Positions 1 through 8,544 of a stretch of 10,597 nt of DNA are shown here, piece by piece (positions within the stretch are counted from its first letter, which is position 1; every line of letters begins with the position of its first letter). The position numbers and the translations under genes were made by a program. This stretch comes from Stramonita haemastoma (Eukaryota; Mollusca; Gastropoda; Neogastropoda; Muricidae), in NCBI GenBank assembly GCA_030674155.1, contig CM060325.1, positions 17,325,267 through 17,335,863 on the forward strand, read 5' to 3'. The notes beneath the pieces are model-generated. The model saw only the letters and a program-made list of their open reading frames with translations. It searched no databases and was not told the origin of the DNA.

Positions 1-390
1 CTGATATGTCTTTTATTTTCAACCTCCCCATTCAGAATCTTCTCCCTCCTAAAGCGTCCCCATCCCTCTCCTCCCTCCCCATCTCTTTGCCCGTACCGTC
101 CCTCCCCCACCCCCTTTCCCCCGTTCTCTTCTTCCCTTCCCCACCTCTCCTCATACATTCCAAAAGTCTGGTATTCTGTCTCGAAAATTAATACACATTC
201 ACAGAGCGACAACACCCCGACCCTGTTTTCAGTCCTCTTCACCCCCCCCCCCCTCCCCCCACCGCCCGCCCCCCCCCCCCCCCCCCCCCCCCCGTCACTC
301 ACACCACCACAACATCACCATTCTTCCCAACAATCAGTCTTCACCTCTCCCCCCTCTCCTTTCCTCCCCCACTGTCGGTCATTTTTGTCA
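1..390. repeat. Pyrimidine-rich low-complexity tract with C-runs
   Basis: The plus strand is dominated by C and T for nearly 400 bases, with CCTCC and CCCC clusters throughout. Within it are a run of 12 C at 242-253 and a run of 25 C at 269-293. The 61-codon plus-strand frame here is rich in Pro, Ser and Leu, as expected from CCN/TCN composition, and shows no domain. The opposite strand is G/A-rich and could form G-quadruplexes, and the C-strand i-motifs; that is inference from composition only. No gene is seen. Confidence 0.8.
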
Positions 391-393
391 TTT

Positions 394-444
394 TGTCTGT
401 CTCTGTCTCTATCTGTCTGCCTGTCTGTTTGTCTGTCTGTCTGT

Positions 445-509
<65 letters not shown>

Positions 510-529
510 CTCTCCCCTCTCTCTCTCTC

Positions 530-566
<37 letters not shown>

Positions 567-567
567 T
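394..567. repeat. Microsatellite (TGTC)n grading into (TC)n
   Basis: TGTC-type tetranucleotides (394-446) pass into a nearly pure TC array (449-567) with a few C or T interruptions. Reading frames through it give Ser-Leu or Arg-Glu dipeptide strings on the two strands and are artefacts. The array ends in a T-rich stretch (568-582). Confidence 0.95.
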
Positions 568-604
568 TGTTTTTTTTTCTTTAATGCAAACAAGAGACGG
601 TTCC

Positions 605-623
605 AGCGTGAGACATCCACGCT
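605..623. repeat. Short inverted repeat
   Basis: Six-base arms AGCGTG and CACGCT are separated by seven bases (AGACATC). It is a minor hairpin-capable site just beyond the TC array, with no evidence of function. Confidence 0.4.
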
Positions 624-718
624 ATAAGCATGACCATTATGTGGTTACAATGTTGATGATGAATTTTTTCATCTTTTTTTCAATACAAAGCACACGAAAC
701 TCTTTTTTTCATTTTCTT

Positions 719-812
719 TTATTCTTATTTGTCGAGGATAATGGAATACACATTCGTGTTTTTTTTTTTTTTACATTTATCCCCGTGTGTATGCAGCTTT
801 GTAAAACTTTAA
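719..812 (+). repeat. Dispersed repeat R1, copy A
   Basis: This segment recurs in the same orientation at 10449-10540. Shared exact blocks are TCGAGGATAATGGAATA (732-748), CATTCGTGT (751-759) and CCCCGTGTGTAT (781-792), in the same order with nearly constant offset (9729, 9729, 9725). The only length difference falls in a T-run. This is most simply two copies of an interspersed element or part of one. Its class is not recognised. The flanking 640-718 is T-rich with no gene. Confidence 0.85.
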
Positions 813-1270
813 GTAATAAGCATAATCTCTTAACTTGACAGACAGGAGAAAGTCTAGATATTGTTACTTTCTATCCTGTTCTTTTGAAAACGACCATGTT
901 ATCAAATCTGTGTGGAAGCAAAGTATATTGCAGAAGCACTGAGAGAGACTAAGACAAAACCATGTCGGTAATCAATCATATTAAAATGTTGTGACATAAT
1001 TGACTAGTATCAAGAACAAGAAATTTTTTGAGTAAAAAACCATTTAAAACGTTGACGCAATTTTTCTGTGACATAAAACACGAAAGCATGGTCGATTCTG
1101 AGCGAGTTTGTTTTGTTGCTTTTTATTTGTCTTTCTTTGTATTGAATTTGAAAATGGATTAACGCCAGTATCATGATACGTTCATTATGAATGGGGGATC
1201 TTTCGTTTTTTATTTGTAGTCATTATGCATCAATTCACCTTTTTATGTCCAGTTTTCATAAGAGATACAC
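813..1270. other. AT-rich intergenic stretch, no gene seen
   Basis: No sustained coding-like frame is visible on either strand. The only structured item is TATTGAATTTGAA at about 1140-1153, which resembles the TTGAATTTGAATTT tail at 5553-5570 and could be the end of an old retroelement; this is weak. Otherwise it is unremarkable AT-rich DNA. Confidence 0.6.
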
Positions 1271-1320
1271 GTGTTACCTCCCTTGTCAAAAGGTCGAGCT
1301 GGACAATAACAATAACTTGT
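1271..1320 (+). repeat. Dispersed repeat R2, left arm of inverted pair
   Basis: The 50 bases from GTGTTACCTCCCTTGTCAAA onward match the reverse complement of 2350-2399 at 45 of 50 positions without gaps. Both copies stand next to TC/GA microsatellites, with the array on the same side of the element (downstream of the ...ACTTGT end). That suggests either the conserved end of a mobile element whose tail is adjacent to a TC tract, or the arms of a fold-back structure. The family is not identified. Confidence 0.85.
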
Positions 1321-1327
1321 AAAGTGC

Positions 1328-1634
<307 letters not shown>

Positions 1635-1714
1635 CTTCCACATGATAGACAGAGGTAATAAGCGACGTGATCGTTAAGTATAGTGAGTGAGACATAGCAG
1701 AGTGTATGTTGTTC

Positions 1715-1717
<3 letters not shown>

Positions 1718-1812
<95 letters not shown>

Positions 1813-1822
1813 TACATACATA
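1718..1822. repeat. Microsatellite (CA)n with (CATA)n end
   Basis: CA repeats carry one phase break (CACCACA near 1775) and end in CATACATACATA at 1806-1822. A further short CATA run lies at 1873-1888. The unit between this array and the TC array (1629-1717) holds no recognisable gene. Confidence 0.95.
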
Positions 1823-1984
1823 AGGAAAGCCTCGCATGTCCATTTGACCCCCAGATGGAAAGATGGGAACGAACATACATACATACATGTATGCACGTGC
1901 CTTGGCTAAACAGCACGTGCAGTTTTTATCGCTTGCTGCTTTATCTGACTGTCTGTGATTCCAGACTGGATGGTAGGGTAAATA

Positions 1985-2030
1985 GGGGGGGGGGTAGGGG
2001 GAGGATGGGGGGTAGGGGGATAGGGGGGGT
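1985..2030 (+). other. G-quadruplex motif
   Basis: Five G-runs of 4 or more (9, 5, 6, 5 and 7 G in order), separated by short linkers such as TA, AGGAT and AT, satisfy the usual G4 rule of four G3+ runs with loops of 1-7. It lies between the mirrored CA and GT arrays. Whether it folds in vivo is not known. The surrounding 1823-2140 has no coding-like frame. Confidence 0.8.
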
Positions 2031-2140
2031 GGAGTTGTGGTCTGCCAGACATGTACTGGTCAAGGTAGGAAGGAGGCAATCTTGGCAAGTTTGTACCTGT
2101 GCGGGTTTAGCCAAAGTTTTGGCAGACCAGCAGGTAGATT

Positions 2141-2241
2141 TAGATGTGTGTGTGTGTGTTGGGGGGGGGAGAGGGGGCGGAAGAGGTATGTGTGTGTATG
2201 TGTTGGGGGGAGGGGTATGTGTGTGTGTGTGTGTTTGTGTG

Positions 2242-2245
<4 letters not shown>
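2141..2245. repeat. Microsatellite (GT)n interrupted by G-runs
   Basis: GT tracts are broken by G-runs near 2160-2177 and 2201-2214. The G-runs could support further G-quadruplex formation. The array abuts the following GA array, so on the minus strand the order is TC then CA, mirroring 1499-1822. Confidence 0.9.
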
Positions 2246-2327
<82 letters not shown>

Positions 2328-2333
2328 AGAGAG
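2246..2333. repeat. Microsatellite (GA)n
   Basis: An 88-base homopurine GA array with one GGA interruption at 2308-2310. It is followed by CTTTTTAACGCTTAAA and then the right arm of repeat R2. Predicted Arg-Glu dipeptide proteins are artefacts. Confidence 0.97.
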
Positions 2334-2349
2334 GCTTTTTAACGCTTAA

Positions 2350-2399
2350 ACAACTTATTGTCATTGTCCAACTTGGCCTTTTGACAAGGGAGGTAACAC
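2350..2399 (-). repeat. Dispersed repeat R2, right arm of inverted pair
   Basis: The reverse complement matches 1271-1320 at 45/50 positions. On the minus strand it reads into TTGTTTAAGCG and then the TC array, the same order as the left copy. See the left arm for interpretation. Confidence 0.85.
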
Positions 2400-2897
<498 letters not shown>

Positions 2898-2997
2898 CAG
2901 AAAAGCACACCCACACATTTTTTGAAGTAGACAACACAATCATGCACACGGCCTCAAGGCTAACAACAGGCAGGTGTTAAAGGGCCCTAATACAGGG

Positions 2998-3097
2998 NNN
3001 NNNNNNNNNNNNNNNNNNNNNNNNNNNNNNNNNNNNNNNNNNNNNNNNNNNNNNNNNNNNNNNNNNNNNNNNNNNNNNNNNNNNNNNNNNNNNNNNN
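2998..3097. other. Assembly gap (100 N)
   Basis: There are exactly 100 N, the conventional placeholder for a scaffold join of unknown length. The true distance between 2997 and 3098 is therefore not known, and sequence across it should not be joined into one reading frame. Confidence 0.98.
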
Positions 3098-3888
3098 CAT
3101 ATACAGCCCCAAACTGCTCTGGGGACTCCAACTCGCTGATTTTTTCTTTTAGATGTGTGCTGTGCAATCTGGTGGTGTTTTTTTAAATTTAATTTTGTTG
3201 TCATTGGCTCCCATTTATTTGTTTAGTTTTTTGACAGAATGGAACAAAGTGAAAAAGTTGTCTGATGTACAGAGAAAGAATAAAAATAACGGTGACACGT
3301 ATTTTACCGACTGTTGTCTAAGATTTTGTTTGAGTGTGGTGGCTGTTTGTGTATGCGCGCGCAAGCGTATGTGTGTGTTGGGGGTGGGGTGGGGGAGAAT
3401 GTTGTCTTTTTTTTTTTCCTTAGTAAAAACATGGAGAATGTCAAAGGTCCCGAATGGACGACCTTCACGCAAGTCCCGTGAAAAGCAAGCACTACCCAGC
3501 AGCAAATGCTCTGCTATTTTTTGATTGGTGGAAAATAAGTGAGCTCTTGTCAGCAAAATTTTTCCGAAGTTTATATAAGGCGCATACCGACGGTGGTGGG
3601 TGGGAAAAATGTACAGCGCGTCAGCTACATCTGGCGGGGTGGGTGGGGGCAGTGGATTGCAGAAATAAAATTTCAAACATCGATTTTTTTGTTAAAATAC
3701 ATATTTTTGTCCAAAAAAACCATGGCCCTATAATTAATACGTTATTTCCAACCCAACTAACCTAACTTATATGTGAAAATCCAAAAACAAAAAAAAAGTT
3801 ACCTCACAAATTTCGTTTTCAAACCAAAACTGAGGGTGTTGAAACACACCTAGAAGGCCTCTGTCTGGGGTCTCTTATGAAATATTTA
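3098..3888. other. Intergenic region with weak exon and promoter signals
   Basis: No confident gene. A splice-acceptor-like site occurs on the plus strand: branch-like CTGAT, TTTTTTCTTTT and AG ending at 3152. It is followed immediately by an ATG and an open frame to 3524 whose first ~55 codons have a hydrophobic segment, but the rest is shaped by T-runs and a GT-rich tract. On the minus strand the bases just right of the gap translate as ISELESPEQFGAVY before running into N. Neither is enough to call a gene. A promoter-like cluster is listed separately. G-rich runs lie at 3378-3397. Confidence 0.35.
3523..3579 (+). promoter_or_regulatory. Possible core promoter: inverted CCAAT plus TATA
   Basis: GATTGG (inverted CCAAT) lies at 3523-3528, and a good TATA match, TATATAAG, at 3572-3579, about 45 bases downstream. 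This order would place a start site near 3600. The first ATG after that (3609, with A at -3) opens a 19-residue frame, MYSASATSGGVGGGSGLQK, whose TAA stop at 3666 overlaps an AATAAA at 3664-3669. In AT-rich DNA such motifs arise by chance, and no transcript evidence is available. Confidence 0.25.
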
Positions 3889-4883
3889 CACACACACGTG
3901 CACCGCACGTTACCACGCACGTGCACACGTGCACACACACACACTTTTTCACGTTTATAAATAAATCTGGTCTCTGTATGGCACACACACGCACGCACAC
4001 AGACACACACACGCACGTACGAACACATATACACTCACGCACGCACACACACAAACAGACACACACGCACGCACACACGTACACACGCACGCACGCACAC
4101 ACACGCACGCACACACGTACATACACACGGACGCACGCACGCACACATACACACACACGCATGCACACATACACACGCACGCTGACACACACATACGCGC
4201 GCGTGCGCGCGCACACACACACACACACACGCGCGTGCGCGCACACACACGGACGCACGCATGCACAAGTATACACACTCACGCACGCACACACACAGAC
4301 ACGCACACACACGCACGCACGCACACACGTAAACACACACGGACGCACACATACACACGCACACATACACACGCACGCTTACACACACACACACGCGCGC
4401 GCGTGCGCACACACACACCACACACACACGCGCGCGCGCATGCACACGCACACACACGGACGCACGCATGCACACATACACACACAGACACACTCACGCA
4501 CGCGCACGCACACACACAGACACGCACACACACGCACGCACACACACGGATGCATGCACGCACACATACACACGCACACACGCACATATACACACGCACG
4601 CTTACACACACACACACGCGCGCGTGCGCGCACACACACACACACAACGCATGCGTGCGTGCACACACACGTGCGCGCGCATGCACACACACACACACGG
4701 ACGCACGCATGCACTCATACACACGCACGCACGCACGCACACATACGCACGCCCACACGCTTACACACATACACGTGCGCGCGCGCACACACACACGCAT
4801 GCACCCCCCCCCCCCCCCCACACACACACACACACGCACGGCGCGCGCGCAAGCCACACACACACACGCGCGCACACACACGC
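3889..4883. repeat. Long alternating purine-pyrimidine (CA/CG) array with higher-order structure
   Basis: About 1 kb is built from CA, CG, TA and TG steps, so purine and pyrimidine alternate almost without break. Landmarks recur in the same order and define larger units: about 4020-4250, 4251-4457, 4458-4698 and a partial one at 4699-4803. GGACGCACGCATGCAC begins units at 4251, 4458 and 4699. ACTCACGCACGC, CAGACACGCACACAC, CGCACGCTTACACAC and a CGCGCGTGCGCG block follow within units. A C16 run lies at 4804-4819. The array is Z-DNA-prone on sequence grounds. Frames of His-Thr-Arg or Cys-Val (up to 330 codons) are artefacts. Confidence 0.95.
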
Positions 4884-5144
4884 CTTTTTCACAAATGGAG
4901 TTCAAAGTCATAATAAACTTCTTTTTTTTTTATTAATCATTTTCACTGGAACAAAACTGCATATCTCCCATGTTGTCTGTTGCTTAAAAATAACCCCCCA
5001 AAAACACCACGTTTAAAAAAACATATCTTGTTCAATATCTTAATAGAATAGAGTACTAGTTTCATTGATATTTGTTTTATCACACAATATGCTATAACAA
5101 TTTGGTTTATGTCTTAAAATGCGTGTGCATGTGTGCGAGTGTTT

Positions 5145-5148
<4 letters not shown>
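4884..5148. other. AT-rich spacer, nothing recognised
   Basis: T- and A-runs (4920-4932, 5015-5020) in AT-rich DNA. No gene, RNA or repeat copy was recognised. Confidence 0.6.

Positions 5149-5226
<78 letters not shown>
5149..5226. repeat. Microsatellite (TG)39, perfect
   Basis: There are 78 uninterrupted bases of TG. The absence of any interruption, unlike the degenerate CA/CG array 250 bases upstream, suggests a young or actively slipping locus. The following 5227-5385 holds only GT-rich unique DNA. Confidence 0.97.
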
Positions 5227-5227
<1 letters not shown>

Positions 5228-5384
5228 TCCGCCTGTGAGTGTGTGGATGCATGGGCACACTGGTGCGCACACAAATGTTTGTGATTTTGCTTGGGTGAGT
5301 TTATAACTGGCTGAGGTATTGCTGATTTGTGGGTGCTCTCTATACTGTGATGGATGCGTGCTGATGTTCAGAACCTGTGTTGTG

Positions 5385-5385
<1 letters not shown>

Positions 5386-5469
<84 letters not shown>
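5386..5469. repeat. Microsatellite (TA)n
   Basis: TA repeats continue with one phase change (ATTATATATATATG at 5458-5470). A self-complementary TA array of this length can extrude as a cruciform. Ile-Tyr translations are artefacts. Confidence 0.96.
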
Positions 5470-5499
5470 GATATTATTTTTACATGTTTACTATTTTTT

Positions 5500-5572
5500 T
5501 TTATATGGCTTGTAACCCACCGGAATTTCTCTGTTTTAGAGATAAAAATGTATTTTGAATTTGAATTTTACT
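5500..5572 (+). mobile_element. Possible 3' tail of a non-LTR retrotransposon
   Basis: The stretch CTTGTAACCCACCGGAATTT, then a TTTTAGAGATAAAAATG segment and TTGAATTTGAATTT at 5553-5570, resembles in plan the 3' end of invertebrate LINEs: a short conserved 3' UTR, an ATAAA-like signal and a short tandem tail. The plus orientation follows from the tail. No reverse transcriptase or endonuclease sequence is present upstream, where the TA microsatellite begins, so at most this is a 5'-truncated remnant. Recognition rests on general resemblance, not on a named family. Confidence 0.4.
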
Positions 5573-5996
5573 CCTATTCATCGTATATGCACACATCATC
5601 TTCTGTTCATTTTGTTCACATTTACATGTACATACACACTTATTTCCAAATATACATTCAGAGTTACCATCCTGCATGTAACACTCTCATCAATTCTTGA
5701 AATGATTTACACACAAAAAACTAGTTTAGACACACAAAAAACTGCAATACAAAAAGTATCATACTGGCATCCAAATAGGCTACAATGAACCAGCCTGCTA
5801 TAATAATCATGCAACAATGGTGTGCACCCACACACAATTTTATGCAATTAGTGTCATGAAATTGAGTCACACACGCACCGAAAAAGAATGTTGTGAAATT
5901 ATTTAGTCAATACATATTTGTTGCATGTTCACATCTAGAGAAAGAACACATTTTGTTTTTCAAAACATATGCTACAAAAGGTACGAATGCATTGTA
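5573..5996. other. AT-rich intergenic stretch, no gene seen
   Basis: Scattered ACACAC and ACATACA motifs and AT-rich DNA. Both strands show frequent stops outside short frames of biased composition. No feature is supported. Confidence 0.6.
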
Positions 5997-6059
5997 ATTG
6001 TATTATGTATGATTCTGATTGTACTATTTATGATTCTGATTGTACTATTTATGATTGTG
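5997..6059 (+). repeat. 21-bp tandem repeat, three copies
   Basis: Units at 5997-6017, 6018-6038 and 6039-6059 follow the pattern ATTGTACTATTTATGATTCT plus one G. The first differs at two positions and the third at one. It ends 16 bases before the SINE head and may lie at the insertion flank. Confidence 0.9.
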
Positions 6060-6075
6060 TTATTTATTATTATAT

Positions 6076-6486
6076 TGATCGGTGTTCTAGAGGTAACGCA
6101 CCTGCCTAGAAAGCAAAAAGTCCGGGTCGGAGTGTGCGGTGGTTTGAATCCCGTTTAGGCCCCAAACTTTTCTCCCTTCCATTAGACCATTAGTGGTACA
6201 TGGTGGTATGGGTGCTAGTCTTTCAGATGAGACGATAAACTGAGGTGCCGGGTGTTGCACATCTTTACTTAGCGCACGTAAAAGAACCCACGGTAACAAG
6301 AGGGTTGTCCCTGGCAAAATTCTGTATAAAAAGCCACTCTGGTAGGGAAACAAATACAGTTGCAGACAGGAAAAAGAAAAAAAATGATAAGTAGGTGCTG
6401 CACTTGTGGCGACATGCTCTCCCCGGGGAAAGTAGCCCAAATTTCACGTAGAGAAATCTGCTGTGACAAAAAGTGGTATAAAATGA
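6076..6486 (+). mobile_element. tRNA-derived SINE, near full length (family S1)
   Basis: The element begins with a tRNA-like head holding a degenerate pol III A box (TGTTCTAGAGG, 6083-6093) and a B box close to consensus (GGTTTGAATCC, 6141-6151), 58 bases apart. A central block follows (GTCTTTCAGATGAGAC... at 6218-6240, GCACGTAAAAGAACCCACGG at 6274-6293, CTGGCAAAATTCTGTA at 6311-6326). Then come an A-rich segment (6370-6384) and a 3' region ending GAAATCTGCTGTGAC, AAAAAG. Organisation and body agree with SINEs I associate with gastropod molluscs. Internal pol III promoters would drive transcription; mobility would depend on a partner LINE. Minus-strand frames here are artefacts. Confidence 0.88.
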
Positions 6487-7165
6487 AACTTTTACATCGA
6501 GATGCTGGTACGTAATCAGTAAACAGCCCAACTTGATGATACCAGCAGATATATTAAGTAGTATTGATAAAATGTAACAGTTCCATATGGATATGAAATA
6601 TCTAACACCGTCCATCTGGGGAAAAAAATCAAATGACGCAATACCTAAATCAGGTAAATCATGTAAATCATAATTTCACGCAGAAAAATACCTAAATCAG
6701 TTCCCTATGGATAATAAACCAGGCTGTGCTGTGCCATTCTGCTTAATTTATCAACCGCTTGATTTATCATCCCCAGATTACAAAAAAATCGCAAAAAAAT
6801 ATTTTTAGAAAACATTTTATAGTACAAAAATATACATAAGTTCAACATGGACAATATACCTCTGCAATATACCTCTGCAATATACCTCTGGACATATTTT
6901 ACCCATCCCAGTGTCTAAGTATGACTATCTGGTCACCTCCCCCCCAAAAAAAAAAACCAAACAAAAAACAAAACAAAAACAAAAAAAAACCCGGAAAAAC
7001 CACACACATATATGGGCAAAATGTATAATGAAAACAGAAAATTGTTTGAAAGATTTGCTTGAAAAAAGGGAGGACAGCAGACTGGGAAGTCAGAACATAA
7101 GTAAGAGAGATGATAGAAAGGTAAGGAAGTAGAAAGACAGAAACAAAGAGAGAGATTGAAAAGTG
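6487..7165. other. Intergenic stretch with a 13-bp triplet repeat and A-rich tract
   Basis: It contains three perfect tandem copies of CAATATACCTCTG at 6852-6890 and an A/C-rich tract at 6942-6990 following CCTCCCCCCC. CACCTAAATCAGG-like motifs (ACCTAAATCAG near 6642 and 6689, with ATGTAAATCAT between them) form a loose local repeat. No coding-like frame is apparent on either strand. Confidence 0.6.
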
Positions 7166-7320
7166 GAAATTTGTAGCACAGATTTTCCACAAGGTGGGGA
7201 TGCTATTTATACTGAAAGAGCCCCTGGCATCTCCACGGGGAGAGGTGTGGAGGAGGTGGGGGGACCTTGTGGTTTACTTGTAAGGCAGACGAACATCTTA
7301 ACCTACCTGCCACTGTCTCT
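7166..7320 (-). mobile_element. Internally deleted SINE remnant, family S2, minus strand
   Basis: The left part (7166-7240) matches 8946-9018 and 8271-8345: TAGCACAGATTTTCCA at 7174 against TAGCACAGAATTTCCA at 8954, then GGTGGGGA and ATACTG. The right part (7271-7320) aligns without gaps to 8483-8532 at roughly two thirds identity and corresponds to the tRNA-like head. Compared with the 8270-8530 copy, most of the middle, including the B box, is missing. This is a 3' tail plus 5' head with an internal deletion, read on the minus strand. Confidence 0.7.
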
Positions 7321-7596
7321 CTTAAACAATAAAAAAAAATCGGGAACAAAACGCCAGCAAAAAAAAGCCTCATTTCCCCAACAGATACAAATGAACACAA
7401 AAACCCATTATACTTGCACACAAACCCCAAGGAAAAAAACCCTATGGAAGCACCTGATAAAAGTGATGAGCATGGAGATTTTTTTTTTAAAACAGAGATG
7501 GGGTGTTTAGAAGACTGGATGGTAAGGAATTCCAAACGGTTGGTGCTGTGAAGCTGAGCGCTCAGTCACTTACTCCTGCCAAAGATGGATGCCCTC
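7321..7596. other. Spacer, nothing recognised
   Basis: A-rich DNA with A-runs at 7332-7338 and 7360-7366 and a T-run at 7481-7488. A frame here runs through these tracts and has no recognisable domain. Confidence 0.5.
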
Positions 7597-7628
7597 GCGC
7601 TGGGCCTGACTTACCAGGAGCTTAACGG
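7597..7628 (-). repeat. Dispersed repeat R3, minus copy
   Basis: On the minus strand this reads CCGTTAAGC, CCTG, AAGTCAGGCCCAG, GC. It matches 8767-8798 on the plus strand at 28 of 32 positions. Similarity outside this core is weaker (GCATCC occurs nearby in both). The element type is not recognised. Confidence 0.75.
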
Positions 7629-7714
7629 CAGCGCGACACATTTTCGTTCATATGACAGACAACAATAGTTGTTTTCTGAGCGTTCGATGAAGAAGAAGAT
7701 GATATACCTGCTAT

Positions 7715-7850
7715 CTTCTTTTACTGTGTCTTGCACTCCGCGTTTACATTATGAATTTACCCGAAAGACTAGCACCCAGACCACAACTTGTGGTCTGAGG
7801 CGATTTTTTGGACGGAATTTGAACTATGAACTCTCTCATTTTACATGGAT
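7715..7850 (-). mobile_element. Diverged SINE fragment related to family S1, minus strand
   Basis: Read on the minus strand, GTTCAAATTCC (complement of 7814-7824) is a B-box match. It is followed by CAGACCACAAGTTGTGGTCTG and then GGTGCTAGTCTTTC, identical over 14 bases to 6211-6224 in the S1 element and at the corresponding place. Further on, TAAAAGAA fits the S1 block but the copy is heavily diverged. The perfect 10-bp inverted repeat at 7777-7797 sits where S1 has AGACCATTAGTGGT, so it is probably part of the element. Confidence 0.6.
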
Positions 7851-7868
7851 GAACTACTCCTGGGCCAT

Positions 7869-7938
7869 CACACATACACACACACACATGCACGCGCGTG
7901 CGTCTGTGCGTGCCTACGTGTGTGTGGGTACGCGCACG
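7869..7938. repeat. Short alternating CA/CG/TG tract, hairpin-capable
   Basis: CACATACACACACACACATG is followed by CACGCGCGTGCGT and then GTGCGTGCCTACGTGTGTGTG, so CA-type repeats meet TG-type repeats and the strand can fold on itself. It resembles a small version of the array at 3889-4883. Confidence 0.75.
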
Positions 7939-8270
7939 GAACAAACTGCAAAAGCCATGGTAAATAAATTTGTAGGGAAAGGAACTGTCTCTACTATATT
8001 ATTCATTCTTTCTTCTTTACTGGGTTCTTGTTTTTGTTGTTTTTCACTTTTTAAAAAAAAAAGATTTTTTTCTTTTTTTTAAAAAAATACTCAAACAAAA
8101 ATTTAAGTCCCTTTCATTCTGATAGAACTCTAAGCATTTGAACAAGAGGAAAGAAAATGTGGGTGGGTGGGGGGTAGGGTGAATCCTACAGCTACGACTG
8201 TCTTTCTTTTAAAGACAATGAAACCTGCTAAAGGGGGTGAATGGGAACAAGAGAAGGTGTAAAATACGGC
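7939..8270. other. Spacer with T/A-runs, no gene seen
   Basis: A T-rich and A-run stretch (8051-8099) and a G-rich GTGGGTGGGTGGGGGG tract near 8159-8178 are present. No protein-like frame was recognised. Confidence 0.55.
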
Positions 8271-8530
8271 CATAATTTCCAGAAGGTAGGCATGCTATGT
8301 ATACTGACAGCCCCCCCCCCCCCCCCCCCCCTGCGCATCCTCAAGTGGGAATTTTTCTGATCCTACATGGATTTACGTTTCAAGGACAAATCAGTGTTGA
8401 GGACTTGGACATTCAGTTCGATTTTCCCCTCAAACTGAGAAGCAAGGGCAAAACTCGGATCAAACCCAGAACTTCACGATATACTTGTTGGGCAGGTGAG
8501 CTTCTCAACCGTCCTACTAACTTCCCTCTT
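8270..8530 (-). mobile_element. tRNA-derived SINE, family S2, minus strand
   Basis: On the minus strand the head starts near 8530 and has a B box GGTTTGATCC (complement of 8458-8467) preceded by a degenerate A-box region. From ACAAGTATAT through the B box to GAACTGAATGTC it aligns with the plus-strand copy at 10070-10163: AACAAGTA, GTTCTGGGTT, TTGC, CTTCTCA and AAATC are shared in order. Its 3' part carries CAGTATACATAGCATG, also found in the S2 remnants at 7166 and 8946. A C21 run at 8311-8331 (G-run on the element strand) interrupts it and may be an expansion within the copy. Confidence 0.75.
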
Positions 8531-8544
8531 CGGATGATCGATCG

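Noticed and set aside
3921..4913. 330-codon plus-strand open frame (His-Thr-Arg rich), with Cys-Val frames opposite
   Set aside because: It is the direct translation of the CA/CG array; all frames on both strands stay open because CA/CG/TA/TG steps make almost no stop codons. No non-repeat protein segment of note.
5377..5700. 107-codon frame starting in the TA array
   Set aside because: The first part is Ile-Tyr repeats from TA; the rest overlaps a retroelement-tail-like segment and AT-rich DNA.
6087..6615. Minus-strand frames of 117 and 116 codons
   Set aside because: Both lie mainly on the antisense of the S1 SINE and contain no recognisable domain.
7669..8082. 137-codon plus-strand frame
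   Set aside because: It runs through an antisense SINE relic, a CA/CG tract and T/A-runs; no consistent composition or domain.
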